From contig CAYPIY010000001.1 of the NCBI GenBank assembly GCA_964410965.1, forward strand, positions 310,001 through 374,000: a stretch of 64,000 bases of DNA, written 5' to 3'. This stretch comes from JBBIRG01 sp964410965. GTDB lineage: Bacteria > CLD3 > SB21 > JBBIRG01. A model generated the notes under the pieces. It made no database searches and was not told the DNA's origin. It saw only the letters and a list, made by a program, of their open reading frames with translations. Shown here one piece after another: positions 1 through 7,781 of the stretch (positions are counted from its first letter, which is position 1; every line of letters begins with the position of its first letter). Both the position numbers and the translations under genes were made by a program.

Positions 1-646
1 AAACCTCACCGATTAGTTTGTTATCGATATATAATGTACCGTCCATTAAACATTCGATTTCAAGCGAACCATATTTCTTAATCACGTCACCTATCTTGAT
101 CTCATCTGATATATCATCGGAAGTTATTTTACCAGAGGTCGTAACCGTCTTTTTCGCGGGAGCCGTCAGTCCGGCAATCGTATAGGCCAGTCCTTCTACC
201 ATGTCTAATAATCCCTCTTTCTCGCCTTTGTAATTCTCGGACTTGGTGCGAAGAATTTCTCCCGTGGAAACGTCAATGATACGGATATCCAGCGTATACA
301 CCGCCCCGAATTTTCCTATCTTTCCGGCGATCATCAGATCCATACCCAACAGCTGACCGATCTGGACGGCGCATTCCGCGGAATTGCAGTTGTCAGTCAT
401 GGTAAAATCCTGCTCTTTCAGTATCGCATCCATTTTCTCACGCTCTAATACCTTATAGACATTCGTATTCACCAGATAATTATTGAACCGGTCAGTTAGG
501 ATAGATATCTCATCCTTGCCCACACCGCCTGAATTGACGAAGTTTAAAACGGCGATGGTCTTTTTCTGCTGCTGCTGGGCGCTTACAGGGAACAGGATGC
601 TTAATCCCAACGTGAGAGCAATTAAAGTGATAATTGGATATTTCAT
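1..646 (-). CDS. CsgG-like/PEGA secreted protein, C-terminus outside window
   Basis: This is the first member of a five-gene tandem family; only 215 codons lie in the window and the C-terminal head is missing. The protein starts with a signal peptide ending near PVSAQ, followed by a CsgG-like domain (about residues 25-160: KTIAVLNF, a Cys pair in CNSAECAVQ, IGQLLGMD). A PEGA-type beta domain then begins (GSLEIECLMDGTLYID). CsgG-like domains belong to periplasmic or outer-membrane secretion lipoproteins, but no lipobox Cys is visible here, so a secreted or periplasmic location is inferred. The ATG at 646 is the only start that includes the signal peptide, although its ribosome binding site is weak. 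By analogy with its neighbours a FISUMP or FGE-sulfatase head probably follows. Confidence 0.82.
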   Translation of the reverse strand, partial: MKYPIITLIALTLGLSILFPVSAQQQQKKTIAVLNFVNSGGVGKDEISILTDRFNNYLVNTNVYKVLEREKMDAILKEQDFTMTDNCNSAECAVQIGQLLGMDLMIAGKIGKFGAVYTLDIRIIDVSTGEILRTKSENYKGEKEGLLDMVEGLAYTIAGLTAPAKKTVTTSGKITSDDISDEIKIGDVIKKYGSLEIECLMDGTLYIDNKLIGEV

Positions 647-738
647 ATCTGATATTACTTAAAAATTTGAATTCGTTAAAAATTAAATCAGCATAAACGC
701 TATTAAAACTCAGCACAACGCGATACTTGCATGTTGTA

Positions 739-2586
739 TCAATTTTTAACTAAACGGATACTTAAAACAGACTTCTTTGCAATAGTACCTCTAACGTGAA
801 CGGACTCACCGATGGCGTCTACACACATATGCCAGGCTTCATTCCCGATTTCTGTGGAAGTCCAGATTCTTTGGTACTTTCCAGCGTCAGAGAATGTTCC
901 AAGCACATAGCGGTAACCTGCAAACTGCAAATTAAAACCCGATGAACCGCCCCGGATCATTTGTTTATAAGTGTCCCGACCGCCTGCTCCAAGGTTACCG
1001 CCAAGATTTTTCAGCAACGTTTCAAATTCCTCCTTGCTCGGCAAGTGCCATCCGGGAGGAACAACGCGTTTAGCGGTTTTCCAATCATATAACCTTCCAT
1101 ATCTGAAACAATTGGACGTATCATTATCATAACAACAAGAGCCTTTTCCGGCGTCATAATTCAGGTTCTCCGCCATCCAAACCTGATTTCCGATTTTTAC
1201 AGTTGTGTAAGTCCTGCCGTCACGCGGGTCCGTAAAAGTTGATACTTCATTCGTAGTAAAAGTTTTTTTATTTCTTTGATTGTCGTCAGTCTTTATCGAT
1301 CCTGATGATCTTCCGCCTTTTATCTGCGAAGTACTTTCCTTTATGCAACGCACTGAAAAAGCGTATTTTTTACTGATATCGTAAAGATCGGTCGTTTTGG
1401 AACTAATTTTATAAATCAGTTTATATGCATTATCATTCCCTTCCTCCGTGATTGACCATAGACAGGCATATTCATCCTTGCCGTAGACAGTACCATTGTA
1501 ACCGCGATATCCACCGAGTAACGCGTTGAAACCCGACGAACCGCCGGGAATAATTTCTTCATAAGGATTTGCGCCATTGCTTATAAGATTTTTTAATAAC
1601 GTTTCAAAGTCTTTCTTACTGGGTAATTGCCATCCGGATGGTACAGCTTTTTTTGCCGCTTCCCAGTCATATAATCGTCCGTATTTTTCATCAATGCACC
1701 AGGAACCGTTGTCCGTTTGGTAGTTCAGGTTCTCCGCCATCCAGACCTGATCGCCGATCTTTACGATTTTATATTTTTTCCCGTCTCTGTAATCTTTAAA
1801 AATATTTATACCGGCCATCAGCAATGTTTTTTTGTTGTACTCTATATTTACATTTTCAACAAACTCACCGGCAGTATGTATAATTTTTACTTCATGTTTA
1901 CCCTCTGTCAGTTTTTCAACCGGAATAGTGGTACCGCTGGAGACCTCACCCATTTCCTTCTCATCAATATACAATACGCCATCTAATTCGCATTCGATAT
2001 CCAGCGATCCGACGCTCTTGGTCAACGTCCCTATCGTGATCTCATCGTCCGTATCATCGGTATTCATCTTGCCGGTGGTCGTCTCCGTCTTCTTCAATGG
2101 GGCAGTCAGTCCGGCAATCGTATAGGCCAGCGCTTCTACCATGTCTAATAATCCCTCTTTCTCGCCTTTGTAATTCTCGGACTTGGTGCGAAGAATTTCT
2201 CCCGTGGAAACGTCAATGATACGGATATCCAGTGTATACATAGTCCCGAATTTGCCTATTTTTCCAGCAATCATCAGATCCATGCCCAGTAACTGACCGA
2301 TCTGGACGGCACACTCCGCGGAGTTACAATTATCCGTCATGGTAAAATCCTGCTCTTTCAGTATCGCGTCCATCTTCTCTCGCTCAAGAACTTTATATAC
2401 GTTAGTATTGACCAGAAAATTATTGAACCGGTCGGTCAGGATGGATATTTCATCCTTATCCACACCTCCGGATTTGACAAAGTTTAAAACGGCGATGGTT
2501 TTCTTCTTCTGCTGCTGGGCCTCAACCGGATTAACTATTAAGACACCCATTGCTATTAACGTTAACAAAGAAGCGAATTTTTTCAT
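739..2586 (-). CDS. CsgG-like/PEGA protein with two FISUMP domains
   Basis: A 615-residue secreted protein. In order: signal peptide (1-23, cut near VEAQ), CsgG-like domain (about 28-165), PEGA domain (about 193-262, GSLDIECELDGVLYID), FISUMP domain 1 (about 265-417) and FISUMP domain 2 (about 448-615). Each FISUMP domain opens with the hallmark D-RDGK-Y-V-IG-QVWMAENLNY and GRLYDW..A...P.GW.LPS. FISUMP domains are related to FGE-sulfatase and C-type-lectin-like folds and are usually surface or secreted modules of unknown ligand. GGAGAAA precedes the ATG at good spacing. The first FISUMP copy has degenerated slightly (FKDYRDGKKY). The function is not known; surface binding is an inference. Confidence 0.85.
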   Translation of the reverse strand: MKKFASLLTLIAMGVLIVNPVEAQQQKKKTIAVLNFVKSGGVDKDEISILTDRFNNFLVNTNVYKVLEREKMDAILKEQDFTMTDNCNSAECAVQIGQLLGMDLMIAGKIGKFGTMYTLDIRIIDVSTGEILRTKSENYKGEKEGLLDMVEALAYTIAGLTAPLKKTETTTGKMNTDDTDDEITIGTLTKSVGSLDIECELDGVLYIDEKEMGEVSSGTTIPVEKLTEGKHEVKIIHTAGEFVENVNIEYNKKTLLMAGINIFKDYRDGKKYKIVKIGDQVWMAENLNYQTDNGSWCIDEKYGRLYDWEAAKKAVPSGWQLPSKKDFETLLKNLISNGANPYEEIIPGGSSGFNALLGGYRGYNGTVYGKDEYACLWSITEEGNDNAYKLIYKISSKTTDLYDISKKYAFSVRCIKESTSQIKGGRSSGSIKTDDNQRNKKTFTTNEVSTFTDPRDGRTYTTVKIGNQVWMAENLNYDAGKGSCCYDNDTSNCFRYGRLYDWKTAKRVVPPGWHLPSKEEFETLLKNLGGNLGAGGRDTYKQMIRGGSSGFNLQFAGYRYVLGTFSDAGKYQRIWTSTEIGNEAWHMCVDAIGESVHVRGTIAKKSVLSIRLVKN

Positions 2587-2633
2587 GCGGTTTCTCCGGT
2601 TGAGAGTGATTACAAAATACCGTAATTCCTTAA

Positions 2634-2662
2634 AATATAGTAATTGTAAACCGCCTTTTCAA
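2634..2662 (-). promoter_or_regulatory. Sigma70-like promoter of the 615-residue paralogue
   Basis: On the minus strand TTGAAA (2662-2657) is followed after 17 bases by TATATT (2639-2634), about 48 bases before the ATG at 2586. The -35 box sits inside a small hairpin (CGCCTT-TTC-AAGGCG, 2652-2666) that could also end transcription of the upstream paralogue. Not tested. Confidence 0.5.
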
Positions 2663-2666
2663 GGCG
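2652..2666. repeat. Short perfect inverted repeat overlapping a promoter
   Basis: CGCCTT and AAGGCG form a 6-bp stem with a TTC loop, in the spacer between two paralogues. Four T's follow on the plus strand but only GTTTA on the minus strand, so it is a poor terminator for the minus-strand gene ending at 2713. It may be an operator or a weak terminator. Confidence 0.35.
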
Positions 2667-2712
2667 TTTTGCCTTTTCGCTATGAGAAAGAATAAAATTT
2701 TGCAAGTGCAGC

Positions 2713-4185
2713 TTATTGTGCCGGAAGAACAAGACGGAATCCGATATAGCTGTAACGTACATTCGGGGAAAATCCGTAACGATATGACAAATTCTTCATC
2801 AAATTAATCCACGCGGCCCCGCCCCTAAGAACCTTTTTTGATCCGCTGGCAGGCCCTTTCGGATTATCAGCGGGTGAATTTGCATAATATGCATTGTCAT
2901 ACCAGTCTTCGCACCATTCATCGATGTTACCGCTCATATCATATAATCCCAGCGCGTTAGGTTTCTTCTGGCCAACCGGATGCGTCATTTTATCTGAATT
3001 GTAGTAATACCAAGCCACTTCATCCGCGTTATCGCTTCCGCTATACTTGGTATTACTTTTCCCGCCTTCACGCGCCGCATATTCCCATTCGGCTTCATAC
3101 GGCAGGCGGTAATTTTTACCTGTTTTAGCGTTCAATATCCTTAAAAATTCCAGTACATCGTTCCAGGAAACATTTTCTACCGGACATTCATAACAACTAA
3201 AATTAGAGGAGTTATTGCCCATGACCTGATACCACAGTTTCTGTGTTACTTCAAATTTGCTCATATAGAAATCGCCAACCGTTACCGTATGCGCGGGCTT
3301 TTCATAATACTCACCATCACCCCAGGTGTCGCCCATTTGAAATGTGCCTCCCTTTATGAACACCAGTTCATTGCTGTGACCGGATAATATAATCTCATTT
3401 TTCTTTTTAGCTTTGACGGTCAGAGTCGATTTTTGGTTATATTCAATGTTTACGTTTTCAATGACCTCACCGCCTGAACCGGTTATCCTGATAATATGTC
3501 TGCCTGTTTTAAGTTTTTCAATCGGTATTTTTGTGCCGGCGGATACATCTCCAATTTGTTTGTCACCAATAAACAACACGCCGTCCATTTCGCATTTGAT
3601 CTCAAGTGAACCGTGTTTTTCAGTAACCGTGCCAATGCTGATATCATCCCCCGCGTCATCGGTATTCGATTTACCGGTTGTCGTTTTCGTCTTTTTCTCG
3701 GAAACGGTCAGTCCGGCTATGGTATAGGCCAGGGCTTCTACCATGTCCAATAATCCCTCTTTCTCGCCTTTGTAATTCTCTGACTTCGTGCGAAGGATTT
3801 CTCCCGTGGTAACGTCAATGATACGTAGATCAAGCGTATACATCGTACCGAATTTGCCAATCTTTCCGGTGATCATCAGCTCCATCCCCAGCAACTGCCC
3901 GATCTGTACGGCGCATTCCGCGGAATTGCAGTTATCTGTCATGGTGAAATCCTGCTCTTTCAGTATCGCATCCATTTTCTCTCGTTCAAGAACTTTATAT
4001 ACATTTGTATTTACAAGATAATTATTAAACCGGTCTGTCAGGATGGATATTTCATCCTTATCCACACCTCCGGAATTGACGAGGTTCAAAACGGCGATGG
4101 TTTTTTTATTCTGCTGGGCATGAATTCCTGAAATCATGAATATGGCCGAAAAAATTAAAACTACGGGAATTTTTACAGTTCTCAT
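2713..4185 (-). CDS. CsgG-like/PEGA protein with FGE-sulfatase-type head
   Basis: The third array member, 490 residues from the chosen start. It has a signal peptide (MRTVKIPVVLIF...GIHAQ), a CsgG-like domain, a PEGA domain (GSLEIKCEMDGVLFIGDK) and then, instead of FISUMP, an FGE-sulfatase/SUMF1-type domain: FIKGGTFQMGDTWGDGE, FEVTQKLWYQVMG, PVENVSWNDVLEF, YRLPYEAEWEYAAR, GLYDMSGNIDEWCEDWY, KVLRGGAAW, YIGFRLV. This domain family generates formylglycine in sulfatases, but many members are non-enzymatic; nothing here proves catalysis. The open frame extends 37 codons further upstream, but AGGA lies 8 bases before the ATG at 4185 and that start gives a clean signal peptide. Confidence 0.88.
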   Translation of the reverse strand: MRTVKIPVVLIFSAIFMISGIHAQQNKKTIAVLNLVNSGGVDKDEISILTDRFNNYLVNTNVYKVLEREKMDAILKEQDFTMTDNCNSAECAVQIGQLLGMELMITGKIGKFGTMYTLDLRIIDVTTGEILRTKSENYKGEKEGLLDMVEALAYTIAGLTVSEKKTKTTTGKSNTDDAGDDISIGTVTEKHGSLEIKCEMDGVLFIGDKQIGDVSAGTKIPIEKLKTGRHIIRITGSGGEVIENVNIEYNQKSTLTVKAKKKNEIILSGHSNELVFIKGGTFQMGDTWGDGEYYEKPAHTVTVGDFYMSKFEVTQKLWYQVMGNNSSNFSCYECPVENVSWNDVLEFLRILNAKTGKNYRLPYEAEWEYAAREGGKSNTKYSGSDNADEVAWYYYNSDKMTHPVGQKKPNALGLYDMSGNIDEWCEDWYDNAYYANSPADNPKGPASGSKKVLRGGAAWINLMKNLSYRYGFSPNVRYSYIGFRLVLPAQ

Positions 4186-4512
4186 GAAGAACATCCTGAA
4201 TTGAATTATGGTAATAATGATTTCGACAAGATAATACAAATTATTCGGGTTAAAATCAATTAACGGAATGACATTGAATAGATTGATTAAATACAAAGAA
4301 CAAGTGATACTTCAAGATATTAATATGGATGTTATAACTACAAATCGGATACATTGCATGCTTTATTCACGCGCTAAATGTACGGTTAAAACAATACGAG
4401 TGCACGATTAATGGTCTTCAATGAAGTGCTGGTTGAATTTCATATTCACTTTTGGAATCGTTTCTTCTATACGTTTTTCTGTTGGAACAAATAGACAAAT
4501 ATTCAAAAAACA
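4186..4512. other. 327-base spacer between paralogues
   Basis: AT-rich and without a convincing gene. The part nearest 4185 holds the promoter listed separately and an AATCAAT/ATTGATT inverted pair (4254-4260 and 4282-4288). The remainder (about 4290-4512) shows nothing recognisable beyond a chance in-frame extension of the neighbouring gene. Confidence 0.6.
4231..4259 (-). promoter_or_regulatory. Sigma70-like promoter of the FGE-sulfatase-type paralogue
   Basis: On the minus strand TTGATT (4259-4254) and TATTAT (4236-4231) are separated by exactly 17 bases, 45 bases before the ATG at 4185. The -35 element lies within an AATCAAT motif located 69 bases before the start codon. The same motif sits at the same distance before the paralogue starting at 7662. 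Confidence 0.6.
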
Positions 4513-5865
4513 CTAATCTTTGATACAACGAACAGAATAGCCCCAACACAAGCTGCCATGGTAGTACAAATCAGTACCACCGCCGTTGGATTCAACTATG
4601 AAGTGCCATGCACGATCCTTCCCTTCTTTCGAAGACGTCCAGAAGAAGGCTTTTTTGCCAATAAGTTGGAATTCCTGATCATTGCCGAAACACATACCCC
4701 CTAACTTCGCATCGAAACCAGACGTACCATAAAGAATAATATGTTTATAAGCCTCCCTTATTCCGCCATATTTTTTCAGCAACGTCTCAAATTCTTTTTT
4801 GCTCGGTAAATGCCAGCCTTTGGGGACCGCCCGTTTGGCTGCTTCCCATGTATATAATCGTCCGTATTTCTCACAATTCGATGAATTTTTATTATAACAC
4901 CAGCAGCCCTCTCCAGCATCGTAATTCAGATTTTCCGCCATCCAAACCTGTTTGCCGATTTTTACGGTTTTGTAAGTCTTTCCGTCACGCGGATCCGTGA
5001 ATGTTGATACTTCATTCGAAATCAAGGTGTCTTTATTCTTTTGACTCTCATTGATCTTAACGTTTTCAGATGATTTGCCGCTTTCTGCTTTAGCTGTCAT
5101 GGCCGTTTTTTTATTCTCTTCGATCAATACTTCTCTAGAAAACTCACCCTCATTGCCCTTAATACTAATCTTTCTCTTTCCAATCTTCAATTTTTCAACC
5201 GGGATAATTAAACCGGCGGCAACTTCACCGATCTGCTTGTCATCAATATACAACACACCGTTCATTTCACATTTAATCTCCAGAGAACCAAAGATCTTGG
5301 TTACGACTCCTATCTTGATCTCATCGGATGCATCATCGGAAGTGTTTTTACCGGTGGTTGTTTCCGTTTTTTTTACGGAAGAGGTAAGTCCGGCAATCGT
5401 AAATGCCAGGGCTTCTACCATGTCTAATAATCCCTCTTTCTCGCCTTTGTAGTTCTCGGACTGCGTACGTTGGATTTCTCCGGTTGATACATCAATAATC
5501 CGCAAATCTAATGTGTATACTTCCCCGAATTTGCCAATCTTTCCAGCAATCATCAGGTCCATACCCAACAGCTGTCCAATCTGTACGGCGCATTCCGCGG
5601 AATTGCAGTTATCCGTCATGGTAAAATCCTGTTCTTTCAGTATCGCGTCCATTTTCTCACGCTCAAGAACTTTATAAATATTCGTATTCACCAGATAATT
5701 GTTGAACCGGTCTGTTAGGATAGATATCTCGTCCTTATCCACACCTCCGGAATTGACGAAGTTTAAAACGGCGATGGTTTTCTTCTTCTGCTGCTGGGCG
5801 GTTATGGAATGGAAAAATGATAGGCACATGATTATGGAGATGACTGTAGTAACAAATGGTTTCAT
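4513..5865 (-). CDS. CsgG-like/PEGA protein with one FISUMP domain
   Basis: The fourth array member, 450 residues: signal peptide (cut near SITAQ), CsgG-like domain (about 28-165, with the same CNSAECAVQIGQLLGMD block as its neighbours), PEGA domain (GSLEIKCEMNGVLYIDDK), a short polar linker, and one FISUMP domain (about 290-450) ending in SVRCIKD. GAGGT precedes the ATG. It differs from the 615-residue paralogue mainly by having one head domain rather than two. The C-terminal half of the FISUMP domain, which carries the likely ligand loops, is much more diverged between paralogues than the N-terminal half. Confidence 0.86.
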   Translation of the reverse strand: MKPFVTTVISIIMCLSFFHSITAQQQKKKTIAVLNFVNSGGVDKDEISILTDRFNNYLVNTNIYKVLEREKMDAILKEQDFTMTDNCNSAECAVQIGQLLGMDLMIAGKIGKFGEVYTLDLRIIDVSTGEIQRTQSENYKGEKEGLLDMVEALAFTIAGLTSSVKKTETTTGKNTSDDASDEIKIGVVTKIFGSLEIKCEMNGVLYIDDKQIGEVAAGLIIPVEKLKIGKRKISIKGNEGEFSREVLIEENKKTAMTAKAESGKSSENVKINESQKNKDTLISNEVSTFTDPRDGKTYKTVKIGKQVWMAENLNYDAGEGCWCYNKNSSNCEKYGRLYTWEAAKRAVPKGWHLPSKKEFETLLKKYGGIREAYKHIILYGTSGFDAKLGGMCFGNDQEFQLIGKKAFFWTSSKEGKDRAWHFIVESNGGGTDLYYHGSLCWGYSVRCIKD

Positions 5866-5915
5866 GTTTTACCTCGTATAATATGAATCAGACTTTGAAG
5901 CCAATTTCAGATGTT

Positions 5916-5944
5916 ATTATAAAAACTAATAGGGGCCTTTTCAA
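5916..5944 (-). promoter_or_regulatory. Sigma70-like promoter of the 450-residue paralogue
   Basis: TTGAAA (5944-5939) and a perfect TATAAT (5921-5916) are separated by 17 bases on the minus strand, 50 bases before the ATG at 5865. This is the best promoter match in the window. Confidence 0.7.
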
Positions 5945-5978
5945 GACAGATTAGCCAAATCTTTCAGGCAGCCTGAAT

Positions 5979-6059
5979 CTATTTTATCTTAATCCCAAGT
6001 TCCGTCAGGCTCTGGTAATTCGACCGCAGACGGATGAACCAAAATATCCGTTCGTTATA
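5979..6059 (-). pseudogene. C-terminal remnant of a second copy of the 1107-residue repeat protein
   Basis: Reading the minus strand from 6059 to the TAG at 5979 gives 26 residues, of which 19 match the last 26 residues of the intact protein ending at 7782. A run of twelve (RIFWFIRLRSNY) is identical, and both frames end in TAG with similar flanking bases. An in-frame TAA lies just upstream (6066-6068), so only the tail survives. The remnant stop lies 113 bases before the start of the next CsgG/FISUMP gene. The intact copy's stop lies 119 bases before its own CsgG/FISUMP neighbour. This suggests an ancient two-gene duplication followed by deletion. Confidence 0.8.
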
Positions 6060-6081
6060 AGAGTATTAATCCAATAGTCAA

Positions 6082-7662
6082 TTAATCCTTGAGTAGACGA
6101 ACATTGAATGCGTAATTCTTGTAATTGAAGTATACGTGTGCTCTCTGTTGAATGTTGTTCACACAAAGGCCCGTCCCGTAAACATCATCGCCCTCTGTAG
6201 AAGACCAGAAGACGGCTTCCCTTCCAATGCCGTAGGAATCGCCCTCGTTGTCTCGTAAACCGCCAAACAACGCGTTAAAACCGGAAGAACCCCCTGGGAT
6301 AATTTGTTTATAAGCGTTCTCTTCATCGGTAAGGGTTCTTATTAAGGTCATAATTTCTTCCTTACTCGGCAAATGCCAGCCAGGCGGAGCCACGCGTTTT
6401 GCGGTTTCCCAATCATACAGCTTTCCGTATATATCACAATTCGACGAAATGTTACCATAGCACCACGAGCCTTTGCCGGCATCATATTTCAGGTTCTCAG
6501 CCATCCACACCTGATTGCCTATTTTCACGGTTTTATATACCTTCCCGTCCCGCGGGTCGGTGAATGAATTATCAGATTCATTGTTATTTGAATTATTGTG
6601 TATTTTCCGGTCATCATTTTTATTAATTGATTTATTATCTTCTGTATCCATGACAAGACGCACCGAAAGAGCACCCGTCCTGGTGAAGCTGTTGAGTCTG
6701 GCTCTCTGGTCACCTCTGGTCACATGTAGGCACCACATACGATCACTGCCGCGCTCTGTAGCCGAACTGAAACCCGCACCGGAGCCCACGTTGTTGTAAC
6801 TATCATTATGGCTGCGCGAACCCCCGAACAATGCATTAAACCCGGAAGACCCATTGAGAATAATTTGTTCATATATGTTCGTACTATCAACACCTAAATT
6901 TTTTAATAACGTTTTAAACTCATTTTTACTTGGTAAATGCCATCCTGGCGGAGCTACACGTTTCGCAGTTTCCCAGTCATACAGACGTCCATATTTGTCA
7001 CAATTCGAAGAATTATTATCATAGCACCACGACCCTTTACCCGCATCGTAATTCAGATTCTCCGCCATCCATACCTGATTGCCTATTTTCACGGTTTTAT
7101 ATACCTTCCCGTCCCGTGGATCGGTGAATGTATCGGATGATGACTGCGCCAAAGCGGTGCTTTTCTGATTATCTGATACCGATGATTTGACGCCCGCAAA
7201 CGTATTCGCGATTGTGGTCATAGCGCCGAGGAGACCGTCGATCTTTCCTTCATAGTCCTGTGTTTCCGTCTGAATGATTTTTCCTGTTGTAACGTCAATC
7301 AGTCTCAGATCAATGGAATAAGTACTTCCCAGCAAACCCACGTCGCCGGCCACCATCAGTTCCATTCCCAGGAGCCGCCCAACCTGGACAGCGCATTCTG
7401 CGGAATTGCACTGATCGCTCATCGTGAAGTCCTGCTCCTTGAGAATATCGGCCATTTTGTCACGCTCGAGTACATCAAAGGACTGTGTCTTTACGAGTAT
7501 AGATCGGAAACGATTGGTCAATATATTCAGTTCTTTTTTCGACAGATCGTCGCTGTTGAATTCCAGCACGGCGATGGTCTTTTTCTGCTGCTGCTGTGCC
7601 TGAATACCTGAAATTATGAATACAACCGATGCGATTGTGATGAAAATGTTCAATGATTTCAT
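6082..7662 (-). CDS. CsgG-like protein with two FISUMP domains and no PEGA
   Basis: The fifth and most divergent array member, 526 residues. A signal peptide (cut near GIQAQ) is followed by a CsgG-like domain (KTIAVLEFNSDDLSKKEL, CNSAECAVQVGRLLGME). After a short Ser-rich linker come two FISUMP domains (about 180-340 and 365-526) whose first 60 residues are almost identical (FTDPRDGKVYKTVKIGNQVW, GRLYDWETAKRVAPPGWHLP). The PEGA domain of the other members is absent. Their second halves differ strongly. AGGAAA precedes the ATG. A secreted location is inferred from the signal peptide; the ligand or role is unknown. Confidence 0.86.
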   Translation of the reverse strand: MKSLNIFITIASVVFIISGIQAQQQQKKTIAVLEFNSDDLSKKELNILTNRFRSILVKTQSFDVLERDKMADILKEQDFTMSDQCNSAECAVQVGRLLGMELMVAGDVGLLGSTYSIDLRLIDVTTGKIIQTETQDYEGKIDGLLGAMTTIANTFAGVKSSVSDNQKSTALAQSSSDTFTDPRDGKVYKTVKIGNQVWMAENLNYDAGKGSWCYDNNSSNCDKYGRLYDWETAKRVAPPGWHLPSKNEFKTLLKNLGVDSTNIYEQIILNGSSGFNALFGGSRSHNDSYNNVGSGAGFSSATERGSDRMWCLHVTRGDQRARLNSFTRTGALSVRLVMDTEDNKSINKNDDRKIHNNSNNNESDNSFTDPRDGKVYKTVKIGNQVWMAENLKYDAGKGSWCYGNISSNCDIYGKLYDWETAKRVAPPGWHLPSKEEIMTLIRTLTDEENAYKQIIPGGSSGFNALFGGLRDNEGDSYGIGREAVFWSSTEGDDVYGTGLCVNNIQQRAHVYFNYKNYAFNVRLLKD

Positions 7663-7730
7663 ATTAGATTTCCTGAATATATATTCTGAAATAAGAATTC
7701 AGATTTAAGGTAAAAATAATTGCGGATCAA

Positions 7731-7754
7731 AATCAATCAAAGAATTTGATTGAT
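7731..7754. repeat. Perfect 10-bp inverted repeat in a paralogue leader
   Basis: ATCAATCAAA (7732-7741) and TTTGATTGAT (7745-7754) pair perfectly around a GAA loop. The repeat lies between the stop of the 1107-residue gene and the start of the next gene. It may be an operator or a weak terminator; on the minus strand it is followed only by TTTGAT. Its AATCAAT edge is 69 bases before the start codon at 7662, matching the motif before the start at 4185. Confidence 0.5.
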
Positions 7755-7781
7755 CTGTATCAATAACCACCGCTAAATAAT

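Noticed and set aside
4408..4512. 34 in-frame sense codons after the TAG stop of the 450-residue FISUMP gene
   Set aside because: The FISUMP domain already ends at the typical SVRCIKD tail. The extension resembles nothing and is most likely chance.
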